Shown piece after piece: positions 1-8,625 of a stretch of 64,000 bases of DNA (the stretch's first letter is position 1; each line of letters starts with the position of its first letter). The notes under the pieces are model-generated. The model made no database searches and had not been told where the DNA came from. It worked only from the letters and a program-made list of their open reading frames with translations. The position numbers and the translations under genes were made by a program. This stretch comes from an uncultured Candidatus Poseidoniales archaeon (lineage in GTDB: Archaea; Thermoplasmatota; Poseidoniia; Poseidoniales; Thalassarchaeaceae), in NCBI GenBank assembly GCA_902511005.1, contig CABXDN010000002.1:68403-132402 (forward strand), in the 5' to 3' direction.

Positions 1-572
1 ATTTCTGAAGACTTAGGATTAGTCTCAGGATCCCAATAATTTACATCTATTTGGTGTCGAACTAAAGCAGTTAATTTACCAGGAAACAGGCGTTTGACTT
101 CTCGACGAGTAGATTCAGAAATACATATCAATAAATCTGCTCTTTCAAGTCCCTCTTTCAGTTTCTTAATGTCCGTCTTTCGAACAAAATTAGGATTCAT
201 ATCACCTACTTTGATTGTATTATTCTCTACAGTAATTTTTCTTGGTTGAATATGAAATAAATCATGCACAGTTACTGCTACAGGAATTTTACATTTTTTA
301 GGAACTAAATGAGCCTGTTCTTGATCAGTAATATGTAATAAATCTGCAGTAGAGGATTTCGCTAGGGATTCTACTAGAGAAGGGTGTTTATACCATCTAT
401 TCCAAACTCTAGAAATGATTTGTGTTTTTGTTTGATGCTCAATAATTCCGGCTTTAGTCCAATCTTTGACAAGCGTCTTTTCTAATAATGAAACTACTGC
501 TTCATGAGCACGACCAAGCCCCGTATTGGAGTCTAAATTTGCTCCACGAGCAAGTAAAACGCGTCTTACCAC
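1..572 (-). CDS. Glycosyltransferase family 4-like protein, N-terminal part (runs off the left edge)
   Basis: Reading the minus strand from 572 to 1 gives an open frame of about 190 codons. A stop (TAA) lies just upstream and the likely start is GTG at 572, with an alternative GTG at 584. The translation begins MVRRVLLARGANLDSNTGLG and continues with HITDQEQAHLV, VAVTVHDLFH and RADLLICISESTRREV. These are typical of the donor-independent N-terminal Rossmann domain of GT-B glycosyltransferases (GT4 type). The catalytic C-terminal half lies outside the window. It is divergent from the glycosyltransferase at 626, so both probably belong to one cell-surface or lipid glycosylation cluster. The sugar and acceptor cannot be told. 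Confidence 0.75.
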   Translation of the reverse strand, partial: MVRRVLLARGANLDSNTGLGRAHEAVVSLLEKTLVKDWTKAGIIEHQTKTQIISRVWNRWYKHPSLVESLAKSSTADLLHITDQEQAHLVPKKCKIPVAVTVHDLFHIQPRKITVENNTIKVGDMNPNFVRKTDIKKLKEGLERADLLICISESTRREVKRLFPGKLTALVRHQIDVNYWDPETNPKSSE

Positions 573-625
573 AGTACACGTCACAGCGTATCTGCCTTAA
601 ACGAGAACGGGAGATGGAGTGTCAG

Positions 626-1858
626 ATGTCGAGTTATGCGGGGCAGGGTATGGACGACAAACCCCGACTTCTAGTAGTGAAAGGAAGCTTTTCTGCTATG
701 GGGGGAGCTGAAAGAGATATTCTAAGAAATTTACCATATCTAAAAAAATTATTCTCGATTCGAGTGGCAACATTAGACGCAGTAAGTGAATTAGAATTAT
801 TATGTCAAGAACTTAAGTCGCCCCTGCTAAAACCAGATAAATCTTGGGAAATTCCAAAAGATTCTTTATCAATTATTAGAGATTCTGCTACGGATTCAAG
901 TTTGAAATTTTGGAAAGAAATCGAGGGACTTGAGGAGTCTATTTTAGAGTCTGATATGATTCATATCATTAGTGGAGATGGTTCCCTCTCATTTATTGAT
1001 TTGATCCCTAAATCAATACCTGTTCATCTGCATCTCTTAGAGCCTCATAGAGGATTACATGAAGATGTTCTTCATAAGAAAATAAATGGTAAACCGAAGA
1101 GGAATCTTACACTAACAAAAACCATGTTATCTAAAGCAAGGAAAAGGGATATCTCCATGATTAAAAAATTATCATCTAGAGAAAATTCTTCAATAAGTGG
1201 GAATTCAAAATATACTGTTTCAAGAATAAAGAAAATTTATGATATCGATGCAGGATTATTATGGCCCAGTATATCTTTTGAAGAGTTTCCATCAGAACCA
1301 CAAGATGATGAAAAAGAGAATTTCAATGAGATTTCAAAACCCTACATAGTCAATATTGGGAGAGCAAGTTGGGCAAAGGGGACTTGGGAAACTATCTCAA
1401 TGCTGGAACATACAGGTTTATCGATGGCACATGTAGGAGGAGGAAACTCAGAGGATATAAATAAGCTAATTTCACATGCTGAATCTTGTAATGTAAAAGT
1501 TTGGTTCGCACCCAGATTAACTCAAAACGAATTATCAGGGCTATTAAGGGGTGCTAGAGCGAGCGTTAGTATGGCTCATGGAGAACCATTTGGGCTAACT
1601 CCAATTGAAGCTTTTTCAATAGGTACCCCAGCTCTTTTTGTGAATGAAGGAGGATTTACTGATACAATTATCGATAAAGAGAATGGGAGACTTATTGATA
1701 GATCAGATACAAAAGAATGGGCTCATGCTTTAGAGCAATCTAATGATATAAAAATAAGAAAAAAATGGTCTGAATCTGGTAAAGATAGAATCGAATCTTT
1801 GAATCTTACATGTGAAATGCATGCAAAAAGAATCTTCCAGATTTTTGATAATTTCTGA
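626..1858 (+). CDS. GT-B glycosyltransferase (group 1 family)
   Basis: Predicted sugar-nucleotide-dependent glycosyltransferase of about 410 residues. The start at 626 is chosen because GGAG sits 6 nt upstream; ATG at 614 or 650 is also possible. The open frame extends upstream to 488, but that part overlaps the divergent glycosyltransferase on the other strand and is not expected to be coding. The N-terminal domain opens with LLVVKGSFSAMGGAER. The C-terminal domain has VNIGRASWAKGTWE and, near residue 320, EPFGLTPIEAFSIGTP, matching the nucleotide-sugar-binding EX7E region of GT4 enzymes. There is no signal peptide. It may act with the partial glycosyltransferase at 1-572 on a surface glycan. 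Substrate unknown. Confidence 0.8.
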   Translation: MSSYAGQGMDDKPRLLVVKGSFSAMGGAERDILRNLPYLKKLFSIRVATLDAVSELELLCQELKSPLLKPDKSWEIPKDSLSIIRDSATDSSLKFWKEIEGLEESILESDMIHIISGDGSLSFIDLIPKSIPVHLHLLEPHRGLHEDVLHKKINGKPKRNLTLTKTMLSKARKRDISMIKKLSSRENSSISGNSKYTVSRIKKIYDIDAGLLWPSISFEEFPSEPQDDEKENFNEISKPYIVNIGRASWAKGTWETISMLEHTGLSMAHVGGGNSEDINKLISHAESCNVKVWFAPRLTQNELSGLLRGARASVSMAHGEPFGLTPIEAFSIGTPALFVNEGGFTDTIIDKENGRLIDRSDTKEWAHALEQSNDIKIRKKWSESGKDRIESLNLTCEMHAKRIFQIFDNF

Positions 1859-1862
1859 CAAT

Positions 1863-2441
1863 CTAAATCTGAGATTTATTAGATGAATCCATCATTTTGA
1901 AAGAAATTATTACTGAAGATACGCCAATGATTACAAGGAATAAACTGACCCACTGGTTAATGACAATTGAATTCATAAATTCTGGCCAAAATGGTAAGAT
2001 ATCCAGAGTTGATTCACCCAGTGTTATCTTAGAACCGATTGAACCCAGTATCATAATCGAAGTCAAACCAAATAAAGCAGATAGCATCTGTAAATTAGCT
2101 AGAGCAGGATGATCCCATATTTCTGCACCATACCTAATCCTCCCTGCGATGTAAGATGAAGTAAAACCAATTGCTATACCTGAAAAAATGAATTTATTGT
2201 AGAATATCGCACTTCCTGTAGGATCTGAAACTGAGTAATAGCCTGAAAACATAGCTAAAGGAAGTGTTACTAATGTCAGAATTGAGGCTGCATATGAAGC
2301 CTTATCTAAAGTTGATTTAGATGATTCTAGATTTGAAACTCTGTTAGATAACCAAGCGAGGAAAGCACAAATTCCCATCAAAGTTCCAGCGCCAGCAGAT
2401 AAACCGACAATCATATGATGGAATGGTATTGCATACATCAT
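1863..2441 (-). CDS. Polytopic membrane protein with conserved histidines (possible cytochrome b- or DUF2231-like subunit)
   Basis: 192-residue integral membrane protein with about five hydrophobic segments. Histidines lie at the start of the first helix (IPFHHMIVGLS, residues 5-15) and near the middle (WDHPALANLQ). That placement recalls small b-type cytochrome or DUF2231-like membrane proteins that ligate heme at membrane edges, but I cannot assign a family by sequence alone. Its start overlaps the stop of the upstream gene by 4 nt (ATGA), and that gene in turn overlaps the next, so the three are one translationally coupled operon (6162 to 1863). The partners carry cytochrome-like Cys/His motifs, so a membrane redox complex is a reasonable inference. 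Confidence 0.6.
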   Translation of the reverse strand: MMYAIPFHHMIVGLSAGAGTLMGICAFLAWLSNRVSNLESSKSTLDKASYAASILTLVTLPLAMFSGYYSVSDPTGSAIFYNKFIFSGIAIGFTSSYIAGRIRYGAEIWDHPALANLQMLSALFGLTSIMILGSIGSKITLGESTLDILPFWPEFMNSIVINQWVSLFLVIIGVSSVIISFKMMDSSNKSQI

Positions 2442-3535
2442 TGCTCACCTCGAGGTAGATTCGGATCATCAACCCATTCTTTCTCTACTGGATCCCATAA
2501 CCAACCAGGATTTTCATCAGACTTTATCAGTCTTGACCAATAGTCATTATTTTGTTGAGATATAGTTTCTTCGACTTCGTTTGTATTATCGATTAGATTG
2601 CTAACGCCTCTAGGTGAGAACCAAGTTTGTAATGATAACATAAATCCAAATATAATCATTATAATTGAAAATGATTGAAGTTTCGCGCCTAAAGAAGTGC
2701 CATCAAAATATGGATCTGAGGTACCAATAGATAACCATGGCATTTGATTACTAAATTCACCCATTGATGCAATTATCTGATATTCAATTCTTGTATCTCC
2801 AAGAGTTGCAGGAATGGAAACTTCCCACTCTTGATCAGATAACATTTCCACAGATGCTTCATGAGATTGTGATTCACCCGGAAGTCTCCATAGGACTGAC
2901 AATGAATCTGTGTTCACAGTTCTAATAATTATTGCAGATGAATCTCCAGATACTCTTTCATCAGGAGAAACCCAACCTTCTTCGAGAGTAGGATAGTTTT
3001 CAGGGATTGGTTCGATATTAACAATAAAACCATCTGTTTCACCAATAAACGCCTTATTATCGTGATTATACATAGAACCATGCTGAATCGAGGCAAATAT
3101 TTCCTTCTGGCCTTCTTCCATTGGAGCCAGAAGTACCCAACTAACTGTAACAGTATTTTCAGAAGAAACAATTTCCACATAATTTGAAGTCCCACCATTA
3201 GGATCTTGAATAATTTGCCAACCATAATCTTCAGGGTGATCATTATTACCATTCTTCGAGCCTAATATGAATATACCAATTAAATTGTTATTCGATAACT
3301 CCATTCCACTAACTGATATTGAAACCTCAGTAGCAGTTCCAGAGAATGCAGTGGATTTCATATCTATTTGGATTTCTGCTGGTGAAGGAGAAGAAAGACT
3401 AGGATCGCCATGACAAGATCCTCCACAGGTAAAATCTCTATTGCTATCCCCTTTACCTCCAGGATTAGCAACACCTGAAGAAGTTGCTAGAAGTAAGGTA
3501 AGAATAATACTTAGAACTATAATTCTAGATTTCAT
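2438..3535 (-). CDS. Secreted, membrane-anchored protein with CX3CH motif
   Basis: 365 residues. It has an N-terminal signal peptide (hydrophobic residues 4-22), then a short Cys/His region around residues 37-43 (CGGSCHG), two beta-rich extracellular regions and a C-terminal transmembrane helix near residues 285-305 (SFSIIMIIFGFMLSLQTWF) followed by an acidic cytoplasmic tail. C-x3-C-H is a known but rare variant of the c-type heme attachment site. The same position in the neighbour at 3532-6162 carries CTCHG. The start overlaps the neighbour's stop by 4 nt. It probably faces the cell exterior, anchored by its C-terminus. Function unknown; a heme or metal-binding surface protein is an inference. 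Confidence 0.65.
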   Translation of the reverse strand: MKSRIIVLSIILTLLLATSSGVANPGGKGDSNRDFTCGGSCHGDPSLSSPSPAEIQIDMKSTAFSGTATEVSISVSGMELSNNNLIGIFILGSKNGNNDHPEDYGWQIIQDPNGGTSNYVEIVSSENTVTVSWVLLAPMEEGQKEIFASIQHGSMYNHDNKAFIGETDGFIVNIEPIPENYPTLEEGWVSPDERVSGDSSAIIIRTVNTDSLSVLWRLPGESQSHEASVEMLSDQEWEVSIPATLGDTRIEYQIIASMGEFSNQMPWLSIGTSDPYFDGTSLGAKLQSFSIIMIIFGFMLSLQTWFSPRGVSNLIDNTNEVEETISQQNNDYWSRLIKSDENPGWLWDPVEKEWVDDPNLPRGEQ

Positions 3536-6162
3536 ATCATTGACCTCCTTTTTCTAATTTGTAGATTTATCCCAATACTCAATAAGGCCAACATTAGGAA
3601 TATTATAGTCAATGGCATTGATAATATGGTAATGGAACCAGTCGGAGAGTCATCAACAGAAGTAGTAGCTGATGATGCATCAATACCTACCATATTAGTT
3701 CCATTTTCTATCCATAATATCTCATTATCATCAAACACTTGAGTAACAGAATAATATAAGTTCGATGCAATTGGAACCGTATGACTCCAACTATTCTCAG
3801 TAGTTACCCCTACAAGCCTCATATCCTCTAAAGATTCGGTTGGAGATGAGGAAACATATATTCTATATTCATCTGAATTACTACTCCATGATAACTCGAC
3901 ATCTGTACCACTAACTTCTCCGACCAATGAACTAACCATGGGTACTGGACCAAGAACTAAGATATCTTGTATTGTTACTGAAGAATCTAAATCATCTGTG
4001 ACTGTTAATTTTACAGAGTGAATACCTTCACCAAGTAATACTTCAATATTAGAACCAGAATGAAGTTGGTTGTTTATTTGCCATGACCAACTAATTATTG
4101 AACCATCGGGATCTAAAGATGATGTGCCATCGAACTTAATCATTGATCCAGATAAAGATACCTCAGGAATCGTAGACCATGCAGGAATAGGTGGTAAATT
4201 AGAAATCATAATCGTTTCTGAAGCATGACTGGTCAAACCCCAAGGGTCTCTAACTGTTACTGTTACTTCCCACACTTGTCCTGCCTCTAGTCTTTCAGAA
4301 GTGATTAAAGATTGACCATCTAAATCTGGAACTTGGTACCCATTACGAGACCAAGTTAAATCGAAGAACAACGGTTCATCATCGGGATCAGTAGATGATG
4401 CTAGAACTACAAGTGATTCTAAAGAATTAGCAATTCCTAATTCAGGGAATGACGAAGGTTCACCGATGTATCCAGATACCCCTGCACCTAATTGGATAAC
4501 AGGCACTTCAGGAGCTCCATTCTCAATCACTCTTGATTGAGTTGTCATACCATACCCTAGGCTCTCTCCATCTCGAGGAATTACTTGTACTGTCCAATGT
4601 TGATCGCGATATACATTTTCAGAAGAAATAGTAGTTAAACCATCAAATTCTGACACGCGTTCACCATTGACGGACCAATAAATCTCACTTCCTGATTCTA
4701 AATCATCGTCTAAATCAAAATACTCCCAAACTACTGAAAGATCCTGGTTACCAATTAAAACGCCTTCAGGTAACATGGTTATAGAAGTTAATTCAGGAGG
4801 ACTATTGAGGATAGTGATACTATCTGCATCAGTCCATTCTGACCAAATTAAAGAGTCTGATACACGAGCACTGGCATACCATATTTCTTCTTTTGAAGTT
4901 GCATCAGGACTCACCCATGTAAGATCATTGAATGCTGAAACTTGTATCCCATCACGATACCACCTTATCTCTGTTCCAGCAAGATCATCCCCATCTGAAT
5001 CAAACCATCCAACCACTACTTGTAAGGAATCATCTGTGTAGGCATTAGAGCCTTGAGAAATATACGCACTAGATGTTGGAGCGTTGTTTGAAGAACCAAT
5101 AATAATAAGACCTGTAGACTTGATTAGACCAAAGGATTCTCCGTCATGAGGGATCACTCTAGATTCCCATTGATCACCTGAACGAATCATTAACGAAGAT
5201 ACTGTCAAAGAATCGTCAAGTTCAGTGATTCTTACGTCATCAAGATACCAACGTATCTGAGTATCCTGTTGATTATCACCATCTAAATCAAAATAATCAT
5301 AATCAAGAGATAAGTCATCATTATCTAAAGGATCTGACGGAGAAACTTCAAGATTCCTAGCTATGGGTACTGTATTGCCTATCATTACAGATTCAAGATA
5401 AACTGTATCGCCATCATCTTCTCCATCAGAAGGAGTTACCTCGACTCTCCACTGCTGATTCTTTGCAATCCAGACATTTGGAACTGCTTCCATATCATTG
5501 ATTTGCGCGATTTGTAGACCATCTCTAAACCATCGAATCGTTGTACCTTGTTCCGAGTTACCATCAGCATCGTTGAAAGTATACTCAACTGCTAGCCCTG
5601 TTTCTTTGGTAGGACTTAATGGAACATAGGAAACATTAGTAGCAATCGGAGGGTTGTTGGTACTGACTGACGCTTCGGGTAAATTCCAAGAATTAGTACT
5701 CCAACTATCTCCCTGATTATTTCCATTACCATTACCATATAGCACTGCTAAATCAAATACGACAGTTCCAGATCCCGATGAGGGAGATGTCCAGGTTGCT
5801 GACCACGAACGAGAAGATGTTCCATCATGAGTTAGTTCGCTACCAACTTGCTTGACATTGTTGCCTAAATTACTCCATGTACCCATTATTGCTTGACCAC
5901 TAGAGTGCGTTGCGATTATGTTGAATCCACCAGTTCCAGGGATGTGTGGACCTCCGTCCCATGAAAGACTGTAAGATGTATTAGCAGTATATCCTGATGA
6001 AGGAAGACCATTTAATGTGACACTCATAGAAGCACTAGCGCCATGACAAGTACAACCTGATGATGCACTACCAGTTTTCCCATTTGCATTAGATTGAGCT
6101 GTTTGAGCTGTCGATATTAGAAACAAAACAACAAGAAATACTGCGAGGCGGCGGCGCATCAT
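3532..6162 (-). CDS. Large surface protein with CTCHG motif, Ig-like repeats and a PKD domain
   Basis: 876 residues. Signal peptide at residues 1-24, then SGCTCHG (around residue 36) followed by a beta domain resembling secreted proteins that carry a cytochrome-like CHG motif before a Reelin-like fold. From about residue 170 to 560 there are four tandem units of roughly 95 residues, each with an acidic D-x-D-G-D stretch and a TxIRWYRDG-like strand, suggesting calcium-binding Ig-like domains. A PKD-type domain (SLDPDGSIISWSW) follows around residue 680, then a fibronectin-like domain and a C-terminal transmembrane helix ending in RKRR. The architecture is that of a cell-surface adhesin or S-layer-associated protein. 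It is first in the operon with the two genes downstream. Confidence 0.7.
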   Translation of the reverse strand: MMRRRLAVFLVVLFLISTAQTAQSNANGKTGSASSGCTCHGASASMSVTLNGLPSSGYTANTSYSLSWDGGPHIPGTGGFNIIATHSSGQAIMGTWSNLGNNVKQVGSELTHDGTSSRSWSATWTSPSSGSGTVVFDLAVLYGNGNGNNQGDSWSTNSWNLPEASVSTNNPPIATNVSYVPLSPTKETGLAVEYTFNDADGNSEQGTTIRWFRDGLQIAQINDMEAVPNVWIAKNQQWRVEVTPSDGEDDGDTVYLESVMIGNTVPIARNLEVSPSDPLDNDDLSLDYDYFDLDGDNQQDTQIRWYLDDVRITELDDSLTVSSLMIRSGDQWESRVIPHDGESFGLIKSTGLIIIGSSNNAPTSSAYISQGSNAYTDDSLQVVVGWFDSDGDDLAGTEIRWYRDGIQVSAFNDLTWVSPDATSKEEIWYASARVSDSLIWSEWTDADSITILNSPPELTSITMLPEGVLIGNQDLSVVWEYFDLDDDLESGSEIYWSVNGERVSEFDGLTTISSENVYRDQHWTVQVIPRDGESLGYGMTTQSRVIENGAPEVPVIQLGAGVSGYIGEPSSFPELGIANSLESLVVLASSTDPDDEPLFFDLTWSRNGYQVPDLDGQSLITSERLEAGQVWEVTVTVRDPWGLTSHASETIMISNLPPIPAWSTIPEVSLSGSMIKFDGTSSLDPDGSIISWSWQINNQLHSGSNIEVLLGEGIHSVKLTVTDDLDSSVTIQDILVLGPVPMVSSLVGEVSGTDVELSWSSNSDEYRIYVSSSPTESLEDMRLVGVTTENSWSHTVPIASNLYYSVTQVFDDNEILWIENGTNMVGIDASSATTSVDDSPTGSITILSMPLTIIFLMLALLSIGINLQIRKRRSMI

Positions 6163-6180
6163 AATTATCCCATGATTAGG

Positions 6181-6226
6181 TTATATTGAATAAGTTACGC
6201 CAACGGAAGAGTCATTCACTCCGTTG
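6181..6226 (+). promoter_or_regulatory. TATA box and 7-bp inverted repeat upstream of the hydroxyacyl-CoA dehydrogenase fusion
   Basis: A TATA-like element (TTATATT, 6181-6187) is followed at about the expected start-site distance by CAACGGA (6201-6207) and its exact inverse TCCGTTG (6220-6226), with a 12-nt spacer. The repeat sits between the TATA box and the ATG at 6243, where a repressor or an mRNA hairpin could act. Operator function is inferred. Confidence 0.4.
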
Positions 6227-6242
6227 CATTGATGGATAGGTT

Positions 6243-8324
6243 ATGTTTCGCACAACTATGAACACTGTAAATTCAGTTGCAATAATAGGCGCAGGGAACA
6301 TGGGCTCTGGTATCGCCCAAAAGTCAGCCCAAGAACTATTTCAAGTACAAATGGTTGACCGGGAAGAGCAGTGGGTAAATAGAGGAGAACAGATAATTTC
6401 TGATTTCCTTGATGAAGCTATTGAGAGAAGAATTTTTCGTTCAGAACAAGTTGAAGATATCAAGAGTAGGATAACTGGCGTTGTTGGAACAGAAAATGTA
6501 GATCCTAATACGGACTTGGTTATAGAGGCGGTATTCGAAGACTTTGACATTAAAACAACTGTTTTTAATATTCTAGATGAGGTATGTAATGAGAAAACAA
6601 TATTGGCATCTAATACGTCTTCTCTTTCTGTAAATGAATTAGCTAAAGCTACAGGTAGGCCTGATCGTTTTGTAGGGCTACACTTCTTCTATCACCCTGC
6701 TAAAAATCGATTAATTGAAATTATTCCCGCTGAAACAACGTCAGTTGAGTCGTTAAATGCCGTAGAACAATATTGTAAAACTATGGGTAAAGTTGTAATT
6801 GTTTGTAAGGATAGACCAGGATTTGTAGTGAATCGATTCTTTGTACCGTGGTTAAATGAAGCTTGCCACCTATTAGATGAGGGAGTAGCATCAATCGCTC
6901 AAATAGACGCTGTAGCAGAAAAGGCATTCAATATTGGAATGGGACCTTTTGCTTTAATGAACCTCACGGGACCTACAATAGCATTACACGCAACTAATTA
7001 TCTCTCGGAACAACTTAATTGTCCCCGCTACAGTGGAGCGAGTAGTTTAGTGAAAGCAATAGAAAAATCAGAAAATTGGGAAATAGGAGAAGACACTGAA
7101 TGTGATAAAAAAACTGCTGAGATAATTAAAGAAAGGCTTCTAGGCCAGGTTTTTGCTGTTGCAGCCCAAATTGTTGAAGAAGAAATTTGTTCAATTGAAG
7201 ATGTAGATCGAGGAGCAAAAGTAGGATTAAGATGGGCAGAAGGCCCTTTTGAAATTGCAAATAAAATTGGAATTGAACAGACTATAAAAATGGCTACAAG
7301 TTATGCAGAACTTGCAGGATTCCAACTTCCCAAATGGCTGAGAGAAAAAAATGAGATTTTTGAATTTAATTATATAGATATTGAAATAAATGATAAAATT
7401 GCTAAAATTAAGATAAATAGGCCGGAAGCAATGAATGCTCTGAATGAATCCGTAGTTAAACAATTAGGATCTACACTCGATAATCTAAACTCGAGAGATG
7501 ATATAGACACTATTGTGTTAGAAGGAGCAGGAAAGGCTTTCGTAGCAGGAGCAGATGTCAAGTTCTTTGTAGATAAAATAAATGAAGACTCTACAAAAGA
7601 CATCTATGACTTCACTGCATACGGTCATGATGTCCTAAATAAACTTGAAAAATCGAAAAAAACTACTATTGCCCTCACTACTGGGCTGGCTTTGGGTGGA
7701 GGTTTAGAGTTGGCAATGTCATGCGATTACAGAGTTGGAACGAGGCGTTCACAGTTCAGATTTCCTGAGACAAGTATAGGAATATTCCCCGGATTAGGAG
7801 GAACTCAGAGAACGCCGCGTATCTGTGGTATAGAGGCAGCAAGGTATGCAGTTCTGGCGGGGAATTTCCTTGATTCTAAAACTGCATCTGCATTAGGAAT
7901 TCTTACACATCTCGTTGACCCATCGGATATTTCAAAGACAATAATGGAAATCTCATTAGAGGGGAAACCAGTAAATAAATATCCGGGAGCACCTAGAAAT
8001 GATAATCATCCAGTTTCTTTATTCGCTATGAATTTCTATAAAGATGAGAATATGGAAGTTATAATGTCCGGAAAAACTCCTAAAGGATTTGAAAAAGATG
8101 ATAAAACAGTAATAAGACAGATGAAATTATTGAGTTTTACTGCACCAATTGCATTGAAAATAGCAAATCAACTTCTAAATGATGCGATCACTACAGGGGA
8201 TGACTTAGACAGTGGCTTAAGGTTAGAGTTAGCAGAATTAGATACAATTTTTGCATCTAAAGATGCTTTAGAAGGATTATCTGCATTAATTGAAGGTCGA
8301 AGACCGAAGTACATCAACGATTAA
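6243..8324 (+). CDS. Fused 3-hydroxyacyl-CoA dehydrogenase / enoyl-CoA hydratase
   Basis: 693-residue bifunctional enzyme. The N-terminal part is an NAD-dependent L-3-hydroxyacyl-CoA dehydrogenase: the Rossmann motif GAGNMGSGIA is at residues 16-25 and the catalytic-region HFF motif near 146. The second part, from about residue 375, is a crotonase: oxyanion-hole segment AGADVKFF near 434 and LGGGLELAMSCDYR near 484. The order (dehydrogenase then hydratase) is that of archaeal fusions such as crotonyl-CoA hydratase/3-hydroxybutyryl-CoA dehydrogenase, and the reverse of bacterial FadB. It would catalyse hydration of enoyl-CoA and oxidation of the hydroxyacyl-CoA in fatty-acid degradation or a C4 pathway. 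A second ATG at 6258 is a possible start. It is a single-gene unit with its own promoter. Confidence 0.92.
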   Translation: MFRTTMNTVNSVAIIGAGNMGSGIAQKSAQELFQVQMVDREEQWVNRGEQIISDFLDEAIERRIFRSEQVEDIKSRITGVVGTENVDPNTDLVIEAVFEDFDIKTTVFNILDEVCNEKTILASNTSSLSVNELAKATGRPDRFVGLHFFYHPAKNRLIEIIPAETTSVESLNAVEQYCKTMGKVVIVCKDRPGFVVNRFFVPWLNEACHLLDEGVASIAQIDAVAEKAFNIGMGPFALMNLTGPTIALHATNYLSEQLNCPRYSGASSLVKAIEKSENWEIGEDTECDKKTAEIIKERLLGQVFAVAAQIVEEEICSIEDVDRGAKVGLRWAEGPFEIANKIGIEQTIKMATSYAELAGFQLPKWLREKNEIFEFNYIDIEINDKIAKIKINRPEAMNALNESVVKQLGSTLDNLNSRDDIDTIVLEGAGKAFVAGADVKFFVDKINEDSTKDIYDFTAYGHDVLNKLEKSKKTTIALTTGLALGGGLELAMSCDYRVGTRRSQFRFPETSIGIFPGLGGTQRTPRICGIEAARYAVLAGNFLDSKTASALGILTHLVDPSDISKTIMEISLEGKPVNKYPGAPRNDNHPVSLFAMNFYKDENMEVIMSGKTPKGFEKDDKTVIRQMKLLSFTAPIALKIANQLLNDAITTGDDLDSGLRLELAELDTIFASKDALEGLSALIEGRRPKYIND

Positions 8325-8433
8325 TTCTCTTTCTAGAATTCACTCTTCTCGGAGACTGTATCCATGCTGGCGCACGATATTCTGCAATCCCGATTATTGC
8401 AATTTCTAGTAATGATTTAAAACTCATAATCAT
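8314..8433 (-). CDS. Possible 39-residue microprotein
   Basis: Minus-strand ORF beginning MIMSFKSLLEIAIIGIAEYR and ending in a basic tail (RRVNSRKRINR). Its start overlaps the stop of the 28-codon ORF at 8430-8516 (ATGA), the coupling seen elsewhere in this genome, and its 3' end overlaps the end of the dehydrogenase fusion by 11 nt. It has a short hydrophobic stretch followed by basic residues. There is no family recognition and coding status is uncertain; the stop-start coupling is the only positive sign. Confidence 0.3.
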   Translation of the reverse strand: MIMSFKSLLEIAIIGIAEYRAPAWIQSPRRVNSRKRINR

Positions 8434-8516
8434 TCCTCTTTTTCCAAATCAAGTTTTTCCATTGTTTCATTTAACCATTGTTCTAACCATTTATCCATTT
8501 TAGTAACTTCCTGCAT
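8430..8516 (-). CDS. Possible 28-residue microprotein
   Basis: Minus-strand ORF MQEVTKMDKWLEQWLNETME followed by KLDLEKEE; acidic and probably helical. It begins about 35 nt downstream (on its own strand) of a TATA-like element near 8550-8558, so it could be expressed from a promoter divergent from that of the HxlR regulator gene. It is coupled by ATGA to the ORF at 8314-8433. Such short ORFs arise by chance, so confidence is low. Confidence 0.3.
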   Translation of the reverse strand: MQEVTKMDKWLEQWLNETMEKLDLEKEE

Positions 8517-8625
8517 CTAAGTGTAGATTGCACACTAAGCCACCATCAACTTATATATCAATAGAGAAGTATTTACGAATACACTAAGGTGTATTTTATA
8601 CACTAAATGAGATTCGACATATCTG
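8517..8625. promoter_or_regulatory. Divergent promoter region with repeated ACACTAA boxes
   Basis: ACACTAA occurs at 8532-8538, 8581-8587 and 8600-8606. Two of these boxes form inverted repeats: AGTGT/ACACT (8520-8536) and AATACAC-TAAG-GTGTATT (8578-8595). TATA-like elements lie at 8550-8558 (either strand) and 8594-8600, the latter 26-32 nt before the ATG of the HxlR gene. This layout suits an operator for the HxlR-type regulator encoded at 8626 (autoregulation), which is an inference. Confidence 0.5.

Noticed and set aside
488..625. 5' extension of the glycosyltransferase reading frame
   Set aside because: It overlaps antisense the start of the divergent glycosyltransferase, lacks GT-like sequence, and a start with a good GGAG site lies at 626.
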